DNA of 64,000 nucleotides, taken from contig JASDDO010000026.1 in the NCBI GenBank assembly GCA_030015575.1, positions 447,121,096 through 447,185,095 on the forward strand, given 5' to 3'. A program made the translations under genes and the position numbers. This DNA is from Agapanthus africanus. Its lineage: Eukaryota; Streptophyta; Magnoliopsida; Asparagales; Amaryllidaceae. Below are positions 22,522 through 32,441 of the stretch, in pieces. Numbering within the stretch: position 1 is the first letter of the stretch; each line of letters begins with the position of its first letter. The notes under the pieces are model-generated. The model did no database searches. It saw nothing but the letters and a program-made list of their open reading frames with translations, and had not been told where the DNA came from.

Positions 22522-22547
22522 AGGTTCGTGCGAAAGCACGGGGGACC
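22522..22547 (+). other. A1 GAAA-capped hairpin
   Basis: CGTGC-GAAA-GCACG inside longer AGGT/ACCT arms: a GNRA tetraloop hairpin if transcribed. A2 (near 47930) and A3 (minus strand near 42215) keep a perfect stem; A0 (near 31598) has one mismatch. Not found in Cop-B. Confidence 0.6.
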
Positions 22548-22702
22548 TCCCTCAAAGTACCGACACTGGCCTGGCTGAAAAATTGGCGAACTTGTAGCGT
22601 GTAATTAATCCCGGCTAGTCTTTCCTTTTAGGGTTTGTAGGAAGATTTGATAAAAACAGTGGGAGCCATCCTAGTTAGATAAAATAAATAACCAATCTAA
22701 TC

Positions 22703-23250
22703 TTGCAAGAGCGCACGCTGAGTGTTTTCTTCTCTCTCTCTCTCCAGGTAGCGACCATATCACGCCTTAATCAAGATAATAATACGGATGTATTGACCGA
22801 ACCCGCTTGTTATACTGAGCTGGGGAACATTGGTCCCGCTCCAACTTATAATTGTTATAAGACAGAGCAGGAAATAGGGGATTACCAGAATTCCCGTGCC
22901 GCCCAAACGAAGAAAGTGTATGCTGATGCATCATCTTCGGATGTGTTCATTACAAAGAACTGTTTCTCAATGCCCTCTATGTCCTGGGTATTTGATACCG
23001 GATCTGGATCCCAGATATGTAATCTGTTACATAGGTCTAAAGAAAGGTAGAGAACTGAGAACGGGTGATAAGTTTCATGAGACAGAAAACGGGGCAAGTG
23101 TTGCAGCCAAGTCTGTTGGTCACTGTCACCCAGTATTCTAAATACATTGATTCTAAACGAATGTTGTTAGATACCGAAACTGATATACAAAATCATATCA
23201 GTCTCTTTATTAGTAAAGAAATGATAAAATTTTGTATTGTTGGATAATGT
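22703..23250 (+). pseudogene. A1 gag end and protease remnant
   Basis: The frame at 22703-23050 (115 aa) starts within the pyrimidine run; the likely old start is the MSRLNQD.. position, ATG in A0, ATA here. It reads a ~85-residue gag tail without a zinc knuckle, then WVFDTGSGSQICN, the copia aspartic protease active site (DTG, Asp codon at 22994). After a stop, ENGASVAAKSVG-like sequence follows in another frame (23085-23120), then the 'iDSeRmLLd' stretch. No capsid part exists upstream. Frameshifts in the middle inactivate it. Confidence 0.85.
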
Positions 23251-23274
23251 TTTGAACATTTCCTGTATCAAAAG

Positions 23275-24300
23275 TTGATCGGTTCAGGCACGTTATTTAA
23301 AAGAGTTGATGTTCTAAATCAAACTACAGTTCTTAGTATACAGAACACACATAAGAGGATGAGTTCAGAAATGAACGAATTTTTCTTGAGGTATTGTAGA
23401 CTAGGTCATATCAATACGACCCGACTAGCTGAAGTTACATTTAGATGCATATTTAAATCTATTTGAATTTACATCTTATGAAACTTGCCAGTCTTATCAC
23501 AAAGATACGATGACCATAACTCTGTTTACTGGAAACAGAGAAAGAGTTAGTGAACTTTTAGGATGTTACATGTTGATATATGTAGGTCCCCAGTCTACAT
23601 ATGCCAAGACTGGTTCTTTGTATTTCATTACATTCTCTGATAATCTCTCAAGATTCAGACATATGTTCCTGTTGAAACACAAGTCCAAACCTTTTGAGAT
23701 ATTCACATGAATATAAGTTAGAAGTAGAGAACCAAAAACCGGGTAGAAGTATTATGTTCTATGATGAGATCAGGGAGGAGAATACTTGAGCACGGAATTC
23801 TTGGACTTTTCTAAAGGAGAATGAGATTCTCTTTCAGCATTACTCCTCCGTATACACCATAGCATGATGGTATATCGGGTCGGAGCAATCACACCCTATA
23901 TGATAAGGTGTGCTCTATGATGAGTACTACTGAATTACCTATTTCCTTTTAGGAGTTATGCACTTGAGAAGCTGCATACCTATTGAATAGGGTTCAAATC
24001 AAATCAGTTGCCTACCACTCCATATGTGATATGGTATGGGAAGAACCCATGTCTTAAGCTAGTTAAGATTTGGGGTTGTCCAGACTATGTCTAAAAGCAA
24101 AATCCGGACAAGCTCGAGGCAAGGTCTGTTATGTAGAATTGGAAAGGTTCCAGATATACAAACTACAGCAGATGATTTGGTAGAACCAAAGGATTCAGTA
24201 GACACCGACGAACCCCAGCCACTCCGCCGATCTAGTAGGGTTCCTCACCCACCTGAGAGATACTTCGGTTTCTCTATGACAGTGGGAGCGAGGATTGCAT
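23275..24300 (+). pseudogene. A1 integrase remnant
   Basis: GAG-pre-integrase block near 23371-23420 reads (E)FFLRYCRLGHIN: the usual WH is RY, removing the first zinc-binding His. A one-base insertion after CTAGCT near 23430 shifts the frame; downstream Y-L-N-L-F-E-F-T-S-Y-E-T is readable in the new frame. The core (23520-23710) reads TGNRERVSELLG then YVGP and FITFSDNLSRFRHMFLLKHKSK; the first catalytic Asp before Y.GP is absent. At 24219-24276 LRRSSRVPHPPERY marks the end of the integrase tail. About 140 bp of that tail, kept in A0, is deleted. The insertion and deletion recur in A2 and A3. Confidence 0.85.
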
Positions 24301-24329
24301 TATGAGATGATGACCCAACTAGTTTCGAG

Positions 24330-24980
24330 CTGGCTATCTGGAGTGGGACTCTGTAAGAATGGCTGGATGCTTAGCGATCTGAGATGGAATCCTTATACAC
24401 CAACAAAGTATGGACTTTGGTTGCTATATCTGAAGGGTTAAATCCCCATCAGGAGCAAGTATATCTTGATAAGATTACTTGGTGTACATGGAAATGTTGA
24501 GACTTTCAAAGCTAGACTTGTTAAAGGTTTGCATCATTGACCATGTATGGATTATGTTGAAACCTTTTCTAAGGATCTATGTTTAAGTCTATCCAGATCC
24601 TACTTGCTACGGCTACATACCATGACTACGATATCTAGTGGTTGGGTGTCATGACTGCTTTTCTAAATGATGTTTTGGAAGAGAGCGTCTATAAGTACAC
24701 AGCCAGAGGGCCTCATAGACAGTGGGAGCAGCGGAAACGTGTGCAAGATGTTTTTTGTGATAAAACAGGCATCGCGGAGTTGGAACATCTGTTTTGATGA
24801 GTTAGTCAAAGTGTTTGACATCATCAAAATGGAAGATGAACCTTGTATATACAAAAAGGTAGTAGAGAGTATGGTGGTGATCCTCGTAGAGTATGTGGAT
24901 GACATACTCTTGATAGGGAAGTAGTTTCCTATGCTACGCTCGATCAATCTCCGCTTATCACAAGGATTCTCCATATAGGA
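24330..24980 (+). pseudogene. A1 reverse transcriptase remnant
   Basis: Copia RT in pieces: QPEGLID near 24702, CKM...IKQASRSWNICFDELVKVFDIIKM.DEPCIYKKV, then LVEYVDDILLIGK with intact YVDD near 24892-24918. The segment between CK and KQASR is three residues shorter than the usual RSIYGLKQASR form, a change also in A3 and A2. Upstream, the VETFS..K start and the DYDIW-like block near 24560-24640 are out of frame. Confidence 0.88.
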
Positions 24981-25019
24981 TCAAAATGATACTTCCTAAT
25001 CCCTGAGTTTTCATCTATG

Positions 25020-25540
25020 AGATAGATGTAATTGGATGTTAGGATTCTCACTAGTAGTAGTGAGAAGGTATGAATTGATCCAGGGGAGAATCACTGGAAA
25101 AGTTCCAGAGTGATAAGGACGACTGAATGTCAGTCACAGGCATTGTCTTTACCCTCAGTAAAGGGACGGTATGTTGGAAGAGTTTCAAGCTAGATACCGT
25201 GGCATACTAGACGATAAAGGCTGGATACATCGCTACTTGAGATGCTACCAAAGAAGCAGTCTAGATGTATATTAGTTCATGAGATGAACTTCGTTCCTAC
25301 CATTGTGAGACAATGGAGTTGTGGCTTATGCCTAGGAACGTCTTTCACATCAGTGATCGAGACATATTCTGAAGCAGTGTCACCTGAACATGGAGATGTT
25401 TGATCTCCAAGGGATCGAGGTTAGGAGAGTAGACTCAGAGGACAACACGACGGATCCACTCACAAAGGCCTATTCCCAGAGAGAGACTTTTATGGGATGG
25501 TTGAGTATGAGATACTACAACCACTGCTATCAGATGGCCC
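25020..25540 (+). pseudogene. A1 RNase H remnant
   Basis: Traces of copia RNase H: 'tgaatgtcagtcacaggca' (25125-25144) to 'gtatgttggaagagtttcaag', then the EAxYIA-type region near 25220 and 'ggatccactcacaaaggcc' (25451-25470), the ADPLTKA motif before the polypurine tract. Compared with A0, about 300 bp at the start is missing; the same gap is in A2 and A3. Confidence 0.75.
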
Positions 25541-25543
25541 TAG

Positions 25544-25557
25544 TGCAAGTGGGAGAT
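25544..25557 (+). other. A1 polypurine tract
   Basis: GCAAGTGGGAGAT directly before the 3' LTR start TGTTAG, the standard copia plus-strand primer. Confidence 0.9.
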
Positions 25558-27762
25558 TGTTAGTTATATGTATGCCCTAGAGGCCATTACTATACATAGG
25601 ATGTATATTGTAGTGGATGCTTGGACATATATAGGGAAGACTTTCTTGCTCGACATGATAGTATGCTATCTGGTTGCTCTTTACCTTAACGTGTACACTG
25701 ATTGTCTCTCTGTTACATGTTGGTAAAGCCCTTAGGATGTGTACTTGACTACCTGGACTATGATGCAGATCATACTAGTGGGGACATGGTAGTCTATAAG
25801 TACATCCTTCAAGGTCCCTAGTCGTGGGTGTATCGAGACGGGGCATCGATATACCAGAGAAGACTAGTGTATACCTTCTCGACCCATACAGATGGGCGAT
25901 GGATGATCCCATATCCATTGGTGTTTGACATCAGAGATCATATACGGGTGCTCAGTGGAGACTGGGTACACTGGTCGGACTTGCCGAGAACTCCCAGATG
26001 GTATTATACCTTACGTCAGATGGCAGTTCTCTGGTGACACTGGTACAGGTTAGTCTGTTGACCCGAGATTGTCATAGAGTCTTGTATGATTCCCACTATG
26101 CTTTGATTTCCACCTTAACACGTCTAAGAGGGCGTGCAAAACGGTGTTTTTTGGGTACAGTCCCGAATCACATGGAGGCAATGAGCGATAGGAGGGGATT
26201 CGTCTCTCCCGGTATAGGGGGTGATGTTGCGCTGTGTTCGATTGGCTATAACCGGAAATCCCTGGCTAGGGTTGCTGAGATTTACCGGTAAGTGTTATCA
26301 GTAGTATCTCGAACTGTTATAGACCTCATATCGACACAACTTATCGAGCTATTGGGGTCTGACGTTTACCACCCCTCGGCAAGATATGCGACATATCAGA
26401 CGACGAGACCGGACTGTACGATAAGTGTTACTGGTTGGATTCACAGGAGTGTGAGCGAGCTTGTACGTCGATCTTCTGATCGATCAATACCCGGGTGGCC
26501 GTTACGTTTGGCAGCCCGCATGCGGCTTGTGGGTGTTTGATATGATCATCACCTGCTGCCGGCGTATTGACGAGTCTTTAGAGTCCTACACAGAAGTTTC
26601 CTGGCTCAAGCGAAACGAAATAGGAGCGCATATGAGATATGTGCGGGACCGAGAATAATGCGTGTATGTGATACCGTATTCTATTCTCGCGATGAATGTA
26701 TCGATTGGTTGTATGCGATATAACCTAGTTATCGAATCAAGGATTGATTCGATAAGCCGATACATTAGATATTAGTCGGTCATATGCGATATGACCAGAT
26801 CGTTAAATCAAGTGTTGATTTAATGATTTAATGCATAATTATATATTTGATATATTACTTTGCATTAACTAGTATTGGTTCACTTAAGATGGATTTTCTC
26901 ACTTGAAGTGCACATTGTATATATGATATAGTTTTGTGCACTAATTTGTATCATGTTTGATGATACAAGAAAACATGGGTATGTGTATGCTTTAAACCTT
27001 GTTTAGGTTAATGGTTAGGGTTTTGTAATCTTTACTTATTTATTTATTCTTTTATTCATTTATTTTGGTAAGAATAAAATGGTGGCTAACTTTGTTTCTT
27101 TCTTGAAACTTCATGAAGCTTTGAAGCTTTGACCATTTTGTTTCTTAGCCTTAACCTAACCATTAAACCTAACCCTAGTTTATTCTCTACACTTAACCAT
27201 GGTTGCTATATGATAAGAATCACTTTGTTTTCTATTTTCAATATTCTTATCATATTCCTTCTTCTTCTTCTTCTTCAAGATGAAGAAAACCTTTGCTACC
27301 TTCAATGGCGATTTGAGAAAAAGAGTGAGAAATCCAAATCCAAAGTGAACCCACATCCTATTTCTTCATCCTCTACCACTTGCCATGTAGTATAGGGTGT
27401 TTTCTTCACAAGTTTCATGACTTGGTGAAGTTGGAACTTGATCTTGATTTGCCTCGACGTAGATCATCTTCGGCATCGAAGTCGACGACCTAGCCCGATC
27501 ATTTCTCCGATGAAACCACCGTGAGAGTCTAGGATTCCGATGGTTGCAGCGGAAGAACGTCATCACGGAGCCAAGGAAGTGGAGGACCGGATCTACAAAG
27601 GTTGTAGTCACTTTCCTTTTAGTTAAACTTGTTAACTTGTTATCGATTTCGCCTATCCTCTAGTTACGATCTTGCTTAGGGTCACTTGGCAAATAGAAAA
27701 ATTTAGAATTGTCCATGTTTGATCACTTGTAGAACCTCATAGGTGTGCCTAGGAACCCTACA
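25558..27762 (+). repeat. A1 3' LTR (2,205 bp)
   Basis: TGTTAGTT...CCCTACA, matching the split 5' LTR at equal length. The first ~1,060 bp (to the GCGAAACG at about 26610-26617) are homologous to the Cop-B LTR; the rest is specific to Cop-A. Contains the hairpin array at 26650-26823. Confidence 0.96.
26650..26823 (+). other. Cop-A LTR hairpin array (five stem-loops)
   Basis: Five adjacent stem-loops: CGAGAATA/TATTCTCG (26650-26689); GGTTGTAT-GCG-ATATAACC (26707-26725); a perfect 10-bp stem ATCGAATCAA/TTGATTCGAT (26731-26753); GGTCATAT-GCG-ATATGACC (26778-26796); TTAAATCAA-GTG-TTGATTTAA (26803-26823). Hairpins 2+3 and 4+5 look like a duplicated pair. Equivalents lie near 18480-18660, 33535-33720, 37930-38110 (minus), 46080-46260 (minus) and 52050-52220. 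In A3 hairpin 4 is GGTTGTGT-GCG-ACATGACC, changed on both sides and still pairing. Confidence 0.7.
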
Positions 27763-27767
27763 GAAAC
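27763..27767. repeat. A1 target site duplication, right (GAAAC)
   Basis: Matches 5735-5739; followed by the resumed B1 sequence. Confidence 0.93.
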
Positions 27768-27924
27768 ATCAGAGCGGATCCACTCACTGCGGCTATATCT
27801 CGAACACAATAGTTTTACAAACAAGCCTTGTGAGACAGATCAGTAGAGGAGTTGGGTGTTCGGTATCACACGGGCCGTGAGTATGCGACGTCGCAATAAT
27901 TAGTCTTAAGTTCAAGTGGTAGAT
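27768..27924 (+). pseudogene. B1 end of RNase H and polypurine tract
   Basis: Resumes B1: 'gagcggatccactcactg' (the ADPLT region) also stands in B2 near 60095-60115. The tract 'aagtggtagat' lies directly before the 3' LTR at 27925. Confidence 0.85.
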
Positions 27925-29969
27925 TGTTGGATATAGTGCCCTCAAAGTGAATTATTGGATCGCAGACACGTGATTGCAATAATTGAGGGATGACCTATAC
28001 CGGTAGGACAGTCTTACTCGAGATGATAGTATGCTATCTGGTTTATCTTTATCATCCTATACTGATTTAGGTGACATTATATATATCACCATTACACGTT
28101 AATAGAGCCCATAGGATTCTTGCTTGACTACCAGCAGTATGATAGCGATCATATACGTGAGAGTTAGGTAGTCTATAAGCACATCCTTAAAACTGGTCCC
28201 TCGTCGTTGGGGTTTCGAGATAGGGCATCGATACTCCGGAGTAGATTAGTGCATACACTCGAGATCCCGACGAGGGGCGGTGGCCGGTCTCACAAGCCAT
28301 TGGTGTCAGTTGGTTCACCTAAGATGTATACAGGTACTCATTGGGTTATTAGTACACCGGACAGGACTCGCCGGGAATTTGCTATCTGGTTCTTAAAAAC
28401 TATCGTCAGATAGCAATTCCCAGGTGACATGTGTACAGGTTAGTCTATCGACCTGAGATTGTTATTTGTCTCGTCTGAGTTCCAACTATGCTTTGATTAT
28501 TGCCCTACCACGGCTCAAAGGAGTCGTTCAAACAGGTTTTAGTTGGGAACAGTCCCGAGCCACATGGAGGCAGTGAGCAGATCGGCAGGGGATTCGTCTC
28601 TCCGAACGATGGGGGTGAGATCGCGCTGTGTTTAGGAGAGCCATTACACGAAGTCCATGGCCATGGATAGAGAGATTTACTGGTAGGTATTCCAGTATTA
28701 TCTCAGTGTGTTTTGGGCTACACTCCGACATGACTTATACCGCTTTTGGGGGTCTGACGTTTACCAGCTCCCTAGGCCCGATATGCGATACTCATAGACG
28801 AACGGACCAGACTGTATGGATATTGTCACACATAGGCTCAGTAGGGTTCCAGGATGAGTTCGCTCATCGGACTCCCTTTCACTCAGTAAATGGGCAGCCG
28901 TTACGTACAGCTAGTACCACTGACGGCTTGTGGTTAAACCCACTGCCAGAGTATTGACGAGTTTTTAGAGTCCCCCACAGAAAGTTTCCATGTTCGGGCG
29001 AAACGTTGTATAGGCCGTATGGTTTTATGGCAGGGTTCGAACGTACACGTGCACTTGTGCATGTGTCACGGTTCGGACGGATAATACTAGCGGGCTATTG
29101 TTTAAGCCGGATCCTAGTATTATACTGTGTAGATTTTGTCTCAATGCATTTGTATTCGGTCGGAATACAAATGTGGGTATGTATATACAAATGCGGAGTT
29201 ATCCTGTAATTTTGTTACGGGATCGCTTTTTGAAGTTGCCAGTTTGCATTTCATTTTGGCCATTTTCATTCTATTCCTTCCTGGTTGAATAATTCCTTCA
29301 TGACTGAATTTTTCTTGAAAAAGGGGGTTCCTTGCAAATTTTGAAATCAGCAAAGGAGGGGGGTTTTCATGGTGGGAGGGCTCCAGCAGAAATCTGGAAT
29401 GTTCTTGGATAAGCTTTGCTTTCTTTTGTGCTTTATTGGTGCTTTAATTGTGATTGGATTGAAAAAGATATTAGAGTGACACTTTTTCTTTATGGTCACC
29501 CCCCCATGCTTTTGTGCTCACCCCATCCTATTCTTTTGTTTGCCGAGCCATATTTGGCAGCCCCATCTTTGAGAGAGAGGAGAGGATGATTCATTTTCAT
29601 TTGCAAAGAAAAACCCAAGCTCGACTTGTCCTCGGCTAGCCAACTTCGTGTTCGAGTTGCCTCGGTTCAGAGGCGAGAACCCGTATAATGACTCGTTGAT
29701 GTGGGGCAGTTTTCGGCGAGGAGGAGATCGAAGATCGAGCGAGATCGGAGAGTAAGCTTCATCGGTGCATCCGCAACAAGCTAGGGGCAGAGGTTAACGA
29801 CCGAAAGACACGGATCGATCGGTATAGCCATTCTATCTTTTTAGCAGTTGCTAGTTTAGTGTTAATGGTTAGATCCAGGTGAAAGACTACGACAGCGCCA
29901 GTTTAGTAAAAAGTTTTTGTTCCGCATTTGGCCTCGGAAAGACGGTCGGGGCACTACCGTAGACCTATA
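27925..29969 (+). repeat. B1 3' LTR (2,045 bp)
   Basis: Starts TGTTGGATATAGTG, ends with GTAGACCTATA (CA mutated to TA) where the 5' LTR has GTAGACTTACA. 27925-29005 is homologous to the Cop-A LTR; 29006-29969 is unrelated to it. Open frames here are short and not conserved with B2. Confidence 0.92.
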
Positions 29970-31807
29970 ATTGTTAGGCATGTGATGCCTAAGGAATTCA
30001 TTTGGTTGGCCATGAAATCCAAAGTATGTGATACATTGGGTTTATGATGTTTAAGGTGGCTGCGGATTCTAATTGTTGTAGTTTTTCACTTTCATTTCTG
30101 CGACCGTAAGTGTAATATGTGGTGTATCGCTGGTTTCTTTGCTATATATCAACGACTATTAGGATACGTATATTTACTTACGTTAATGACATGTGATGTT
30201 ATGTATTGCTGTGAGAAGTTATATTGGATCATCGTGTTTTGAATAGCCGGGTTTTTTTTATGTGAGATGAGAGTTTTTCATTTTCATTCATGTAAAAGCA
30301 TGTATGTAATATTCTTTTATTGGGGCACTTCCGGGTTGAGGATGATGTAACCATTTATGAATATTATTTACTTTTCCGCATTAGGATAGACCCAAGGAGG
30401 AGAGCACAAGTAACCGGGTTCTAGGGTCCAGTGGGAGACCATCTCGAGGAGTCGAGACCGGGTCTCGTAAGGGTCTAGGGATATGGGTTTGACTATTCAT
30501 CATGACCGTGGAATCCGTGTTTTTTACAGGCTCAATTTAAAACACAGAATTCCTAGTATATCCAATATTTCATATGTGTTCTTCTGCTGCTGATATTCTG
30601 TGATGTGATCACTTGATATGTTGAGACAAATACTTATATTATATATATGATATATAATTAATATTGCTACTTTCGTTTCTTATGTGATTCTTAGGAAGTA
30701 TAATTGATGGGACTTCATTTATAAGATTAATGAAAGAAAAAGAAATCTAAAGATGTTGTAGAAACATGTTTTAAAACTGGTAGCTCTAGTTCTTGCTTTG
30801 CATAGCGGTATTCCTTGTAGAATATCCGGCACCTTATTCGATAAGGAAAGAGCCGAGATCCCTTCAACGGAAGTGACCTCTTTAGCGAAACTGGCAGATG
30901 CTACAACCCACTCGATTTGTCTTTTGTTTTCTTCAATAGTTCTTGCTTTGGATAGTGGTGTTTATGAAATATCATGAACCTTATTCGATAAGGAAAGAGC
31001 CAAGATCCCTTCACCGGGAGTGACCTCTTTAGCTAAACTAGTAAAAGCCTCAAAAACACTCCTTTTCAAAATTCACACGATTCTACAACGATGTCAAGTT
31101 CATTATGCAAAGGGTTTTTTAAAACCTGTCGTAGCCCTCCGTCATTTCAGATAAGTAGTATTTAGTATTCCTGCCGCGTTTGTTGACCTTGTCAAGGTGC
31201 AGTGTGTGGTAGCTGATTAGTGCTTATCTGCAAAGCATATGATACGATTCAATTAGGATAGTCGTGTGGCCTTGTTGACCTTATCAAGGGTCGTGCGGGT
31301 GGGTTTAATTCAATAAGGAAATGATCGGTTGAACTTGACTTGCGGTCTATGGTTTGTTGACCTTGTCGAGGTCATATATCGCTCGGGGCCGAATATTATC
31401 GGGAATTACAAGTGTTGATATTTCCAATGAGATTGCATACCTTCTATGAGATAGTTGGATCCCGATACCCACTGCGAGTAAGAGTTACTCCTGGGAGTGT
31501 TTTACACATTACAATTAGCCGGTCAAGTAGGTTTCTAGAAAGGTGTGAACGGGGTTATACCCCTCGGAAAACAAGGATTATTTTAAATAGGTCCGCGCGA
31601 AAGCACGGGGAACCTCCCTCAAAGTACCGACACTGGCCTGGCCGAAAGATTGGCGAACTTGTAGCGTGTAATTAATCCCGACTAGTCTTACCTTTTAGGG
31701 TTTGACGGAAGATTTGATAAAAACAGTGGGAGCCATCCTGATTAGATAAAATAATAACCAATCTGATCTTGCAAGAGCGCATGCAGAGTGTTTTCTTTTC
31801 TCTCTCT
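29970..31807 (+). other. A0 leader (3' two thirds)
   Basis: Homologous to A1 20794-22750. Holds two ~95-bp units (from about 30792 and 30944; hairpin GGTATTC/GAATATCC at 30807-30827 with one bulged T), the triple hairpins (31170-31382) and the GAAA-type hairpin near 31595-31620 with one mismatch. No coding seen. Confidence 0.75.
31170..31382 (+). other. A0 triple hairpin set
   Basis: Hairpins at 31170-31207, 31263-31297 (CGTGTGGC/GTCGTGCG, all eight pair) and 31342-31382 (GCGGTCTATG with CATATATCGC, one mismatch). Inner stems TTGAC/GTCAA are capped by CTT in the first and third; the second reads TTGA-CCTTA-TCAA. Confidence 0.65.
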
Positions 31808-32441
31808 CCTGGTAGCGACCATGTCACGCCTTAATCAAGATAATAATATGGATGCATTGACCGAACCTGCTAATTATACTGAGCTGTATAACGTTGGTTC
31901 CGCTCTATCTTATAATTGTTATAAGTCGGAGCAGGAAATAAGGGATTATCCGGATTCCTATTCCACCCATTCGAAGAATGAGCATGTTGATATATATTCT
32001 TCGGGTGTGTTCGTTACCGAGAACTGTTTCACAGTATCCTCTGCGTCCTAGGTATGAGATACCGGATCAGGATGCAACATATGTAATTTGTTACATGTGC
32101 TACATAAAGGTAGAAAACTGAGATTGGGTGATATATCTTTAAGTGTTAGAGAATGGTACAATTGTTGCAGCCAAATTATTTGGCAGATATCACCTTGTAT
32201 TACAAAATGGTAAATGCATTGATTCTGAACGAATGTTATTACATATCGAACATGATATACAACATTACATCAAATTCTTTATTAAGTTAAAGAAGGATAT
32301 AATTATGTATTGGAGGATAATGTTGTGAACATTTTCCTGAATCATGGGTTGATTGGATCAGGCAAGTTTTGTAATGGCATATACGTTATAAATCAAACCA
32401 CAATTCAAAGTATCTAGAACACATACAAGAGGAGTAGTTCA
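31788..32441 (+). pseudogene. A0 gag end and protease remnant, cut by A2
   Basis: A start at MSRLNQDNN (ATG at 31821) directly follows the pyrimidine run; the frame reads a short gag tail to NCFTVSSAS and meets a stop before the protease site, where codons for an intact-looking D-T-G appear in another frame near 32057. A VAAKLFG.YH-like segment follows at 32158-32190 and LNQT at 32390. The reading ends at the A2 insertion. Confidence 0.8.
32437..32441. repeat. A2 target site duplication, left (GTTCA)
   Basis: GTTCA before TGTTAGTT; repeated at 53160-53164. The A0 sequence ('gaggagtAGTTCA' ... 'GTTCAgaaatgaacgaatcc') is continuous across, as in A1 near 23364. Confidence 0.93.

Larger units (their letters stand above)
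19611..22740 (+). other. A1 non-coding leader (~3.1 kb)
   Basis: No gag or other coding region can be read in this stretch. Its content is inverted and direct repeats in a fixed order shared with A2 and A3: GC-rich stem-loop (19797-19841), a GTGCCAC/GTGGCAC pair (20221-20280), two ~91-bp units (21728-21965), an A/T hairpin with arms AGGTTTT/AAAACCT (22040-22057), three tip-sharing hairpins (22100-22319) and a GAAA-capped hairpin (22522-22547). A pyrimidine run ending in CAG stands at 22727-22748, right before the first pol-like frame. The conservation of structures and absence of reading frames suggest an RNA role. Confidence 0.75.
5740..27762 (+). mobile_element. Cop-A copy A1, Ty1/copia LTR retrotransposon (split by G1)
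   Basis: Complete at both ends. Without G1 (6613-18257) it is about 10.4 kb: 5' LTR 5740-6612 plus 18263-19596 (2,207 bp), primer site 19598-19610, ~3.1 kb leader, decayed PR-IN-RT-RH, polypurine tract and 3' LTR 25558-27762 (2,205 bp). It is flanked by GAAAC and lies inside the RNase H region of B1. LTR start and polypurine tract resemble Angela-lineage copia elements; this lineage call is from memory and should be checked by RT phylogeny. Non-autonomous: no gag and a frameshifted, internally deleted pol shared with A2 and A3. Confidence 0.95.
1..29969 (+). mobile_element. Cop-B copy B1, Ty1/copia LTR retrotransposon (split by A1)
   Basis: A Ty1/copia-type element whose 5' LTR is cut by the window start. 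Parts in order: 5' LTR end (1-346), primer site, long leader, decayed pol (to 5739), then, after the inserted A1 (5740-27762), the end of RNase H, a polypurine tract and the 3' LTR (27925-29969). The two halves join exactly across the A1 target duplication GAAAC, and the joined order matches B2 on the other strand, which supports one original element. B1 itself sits in the leader of A0: sequence after 29969 continues an A0 leader that matches A1 near 20794. Pol is full of stops and frameshifts, so it is dead. Confidence 0.9.

Noticed and set aside
24667..24924. Possible active reverse transcriptase because YVDD is intact in A1 and A3
   Set aside because: Stops, frameshifts and a three-residue loss surround the motif.
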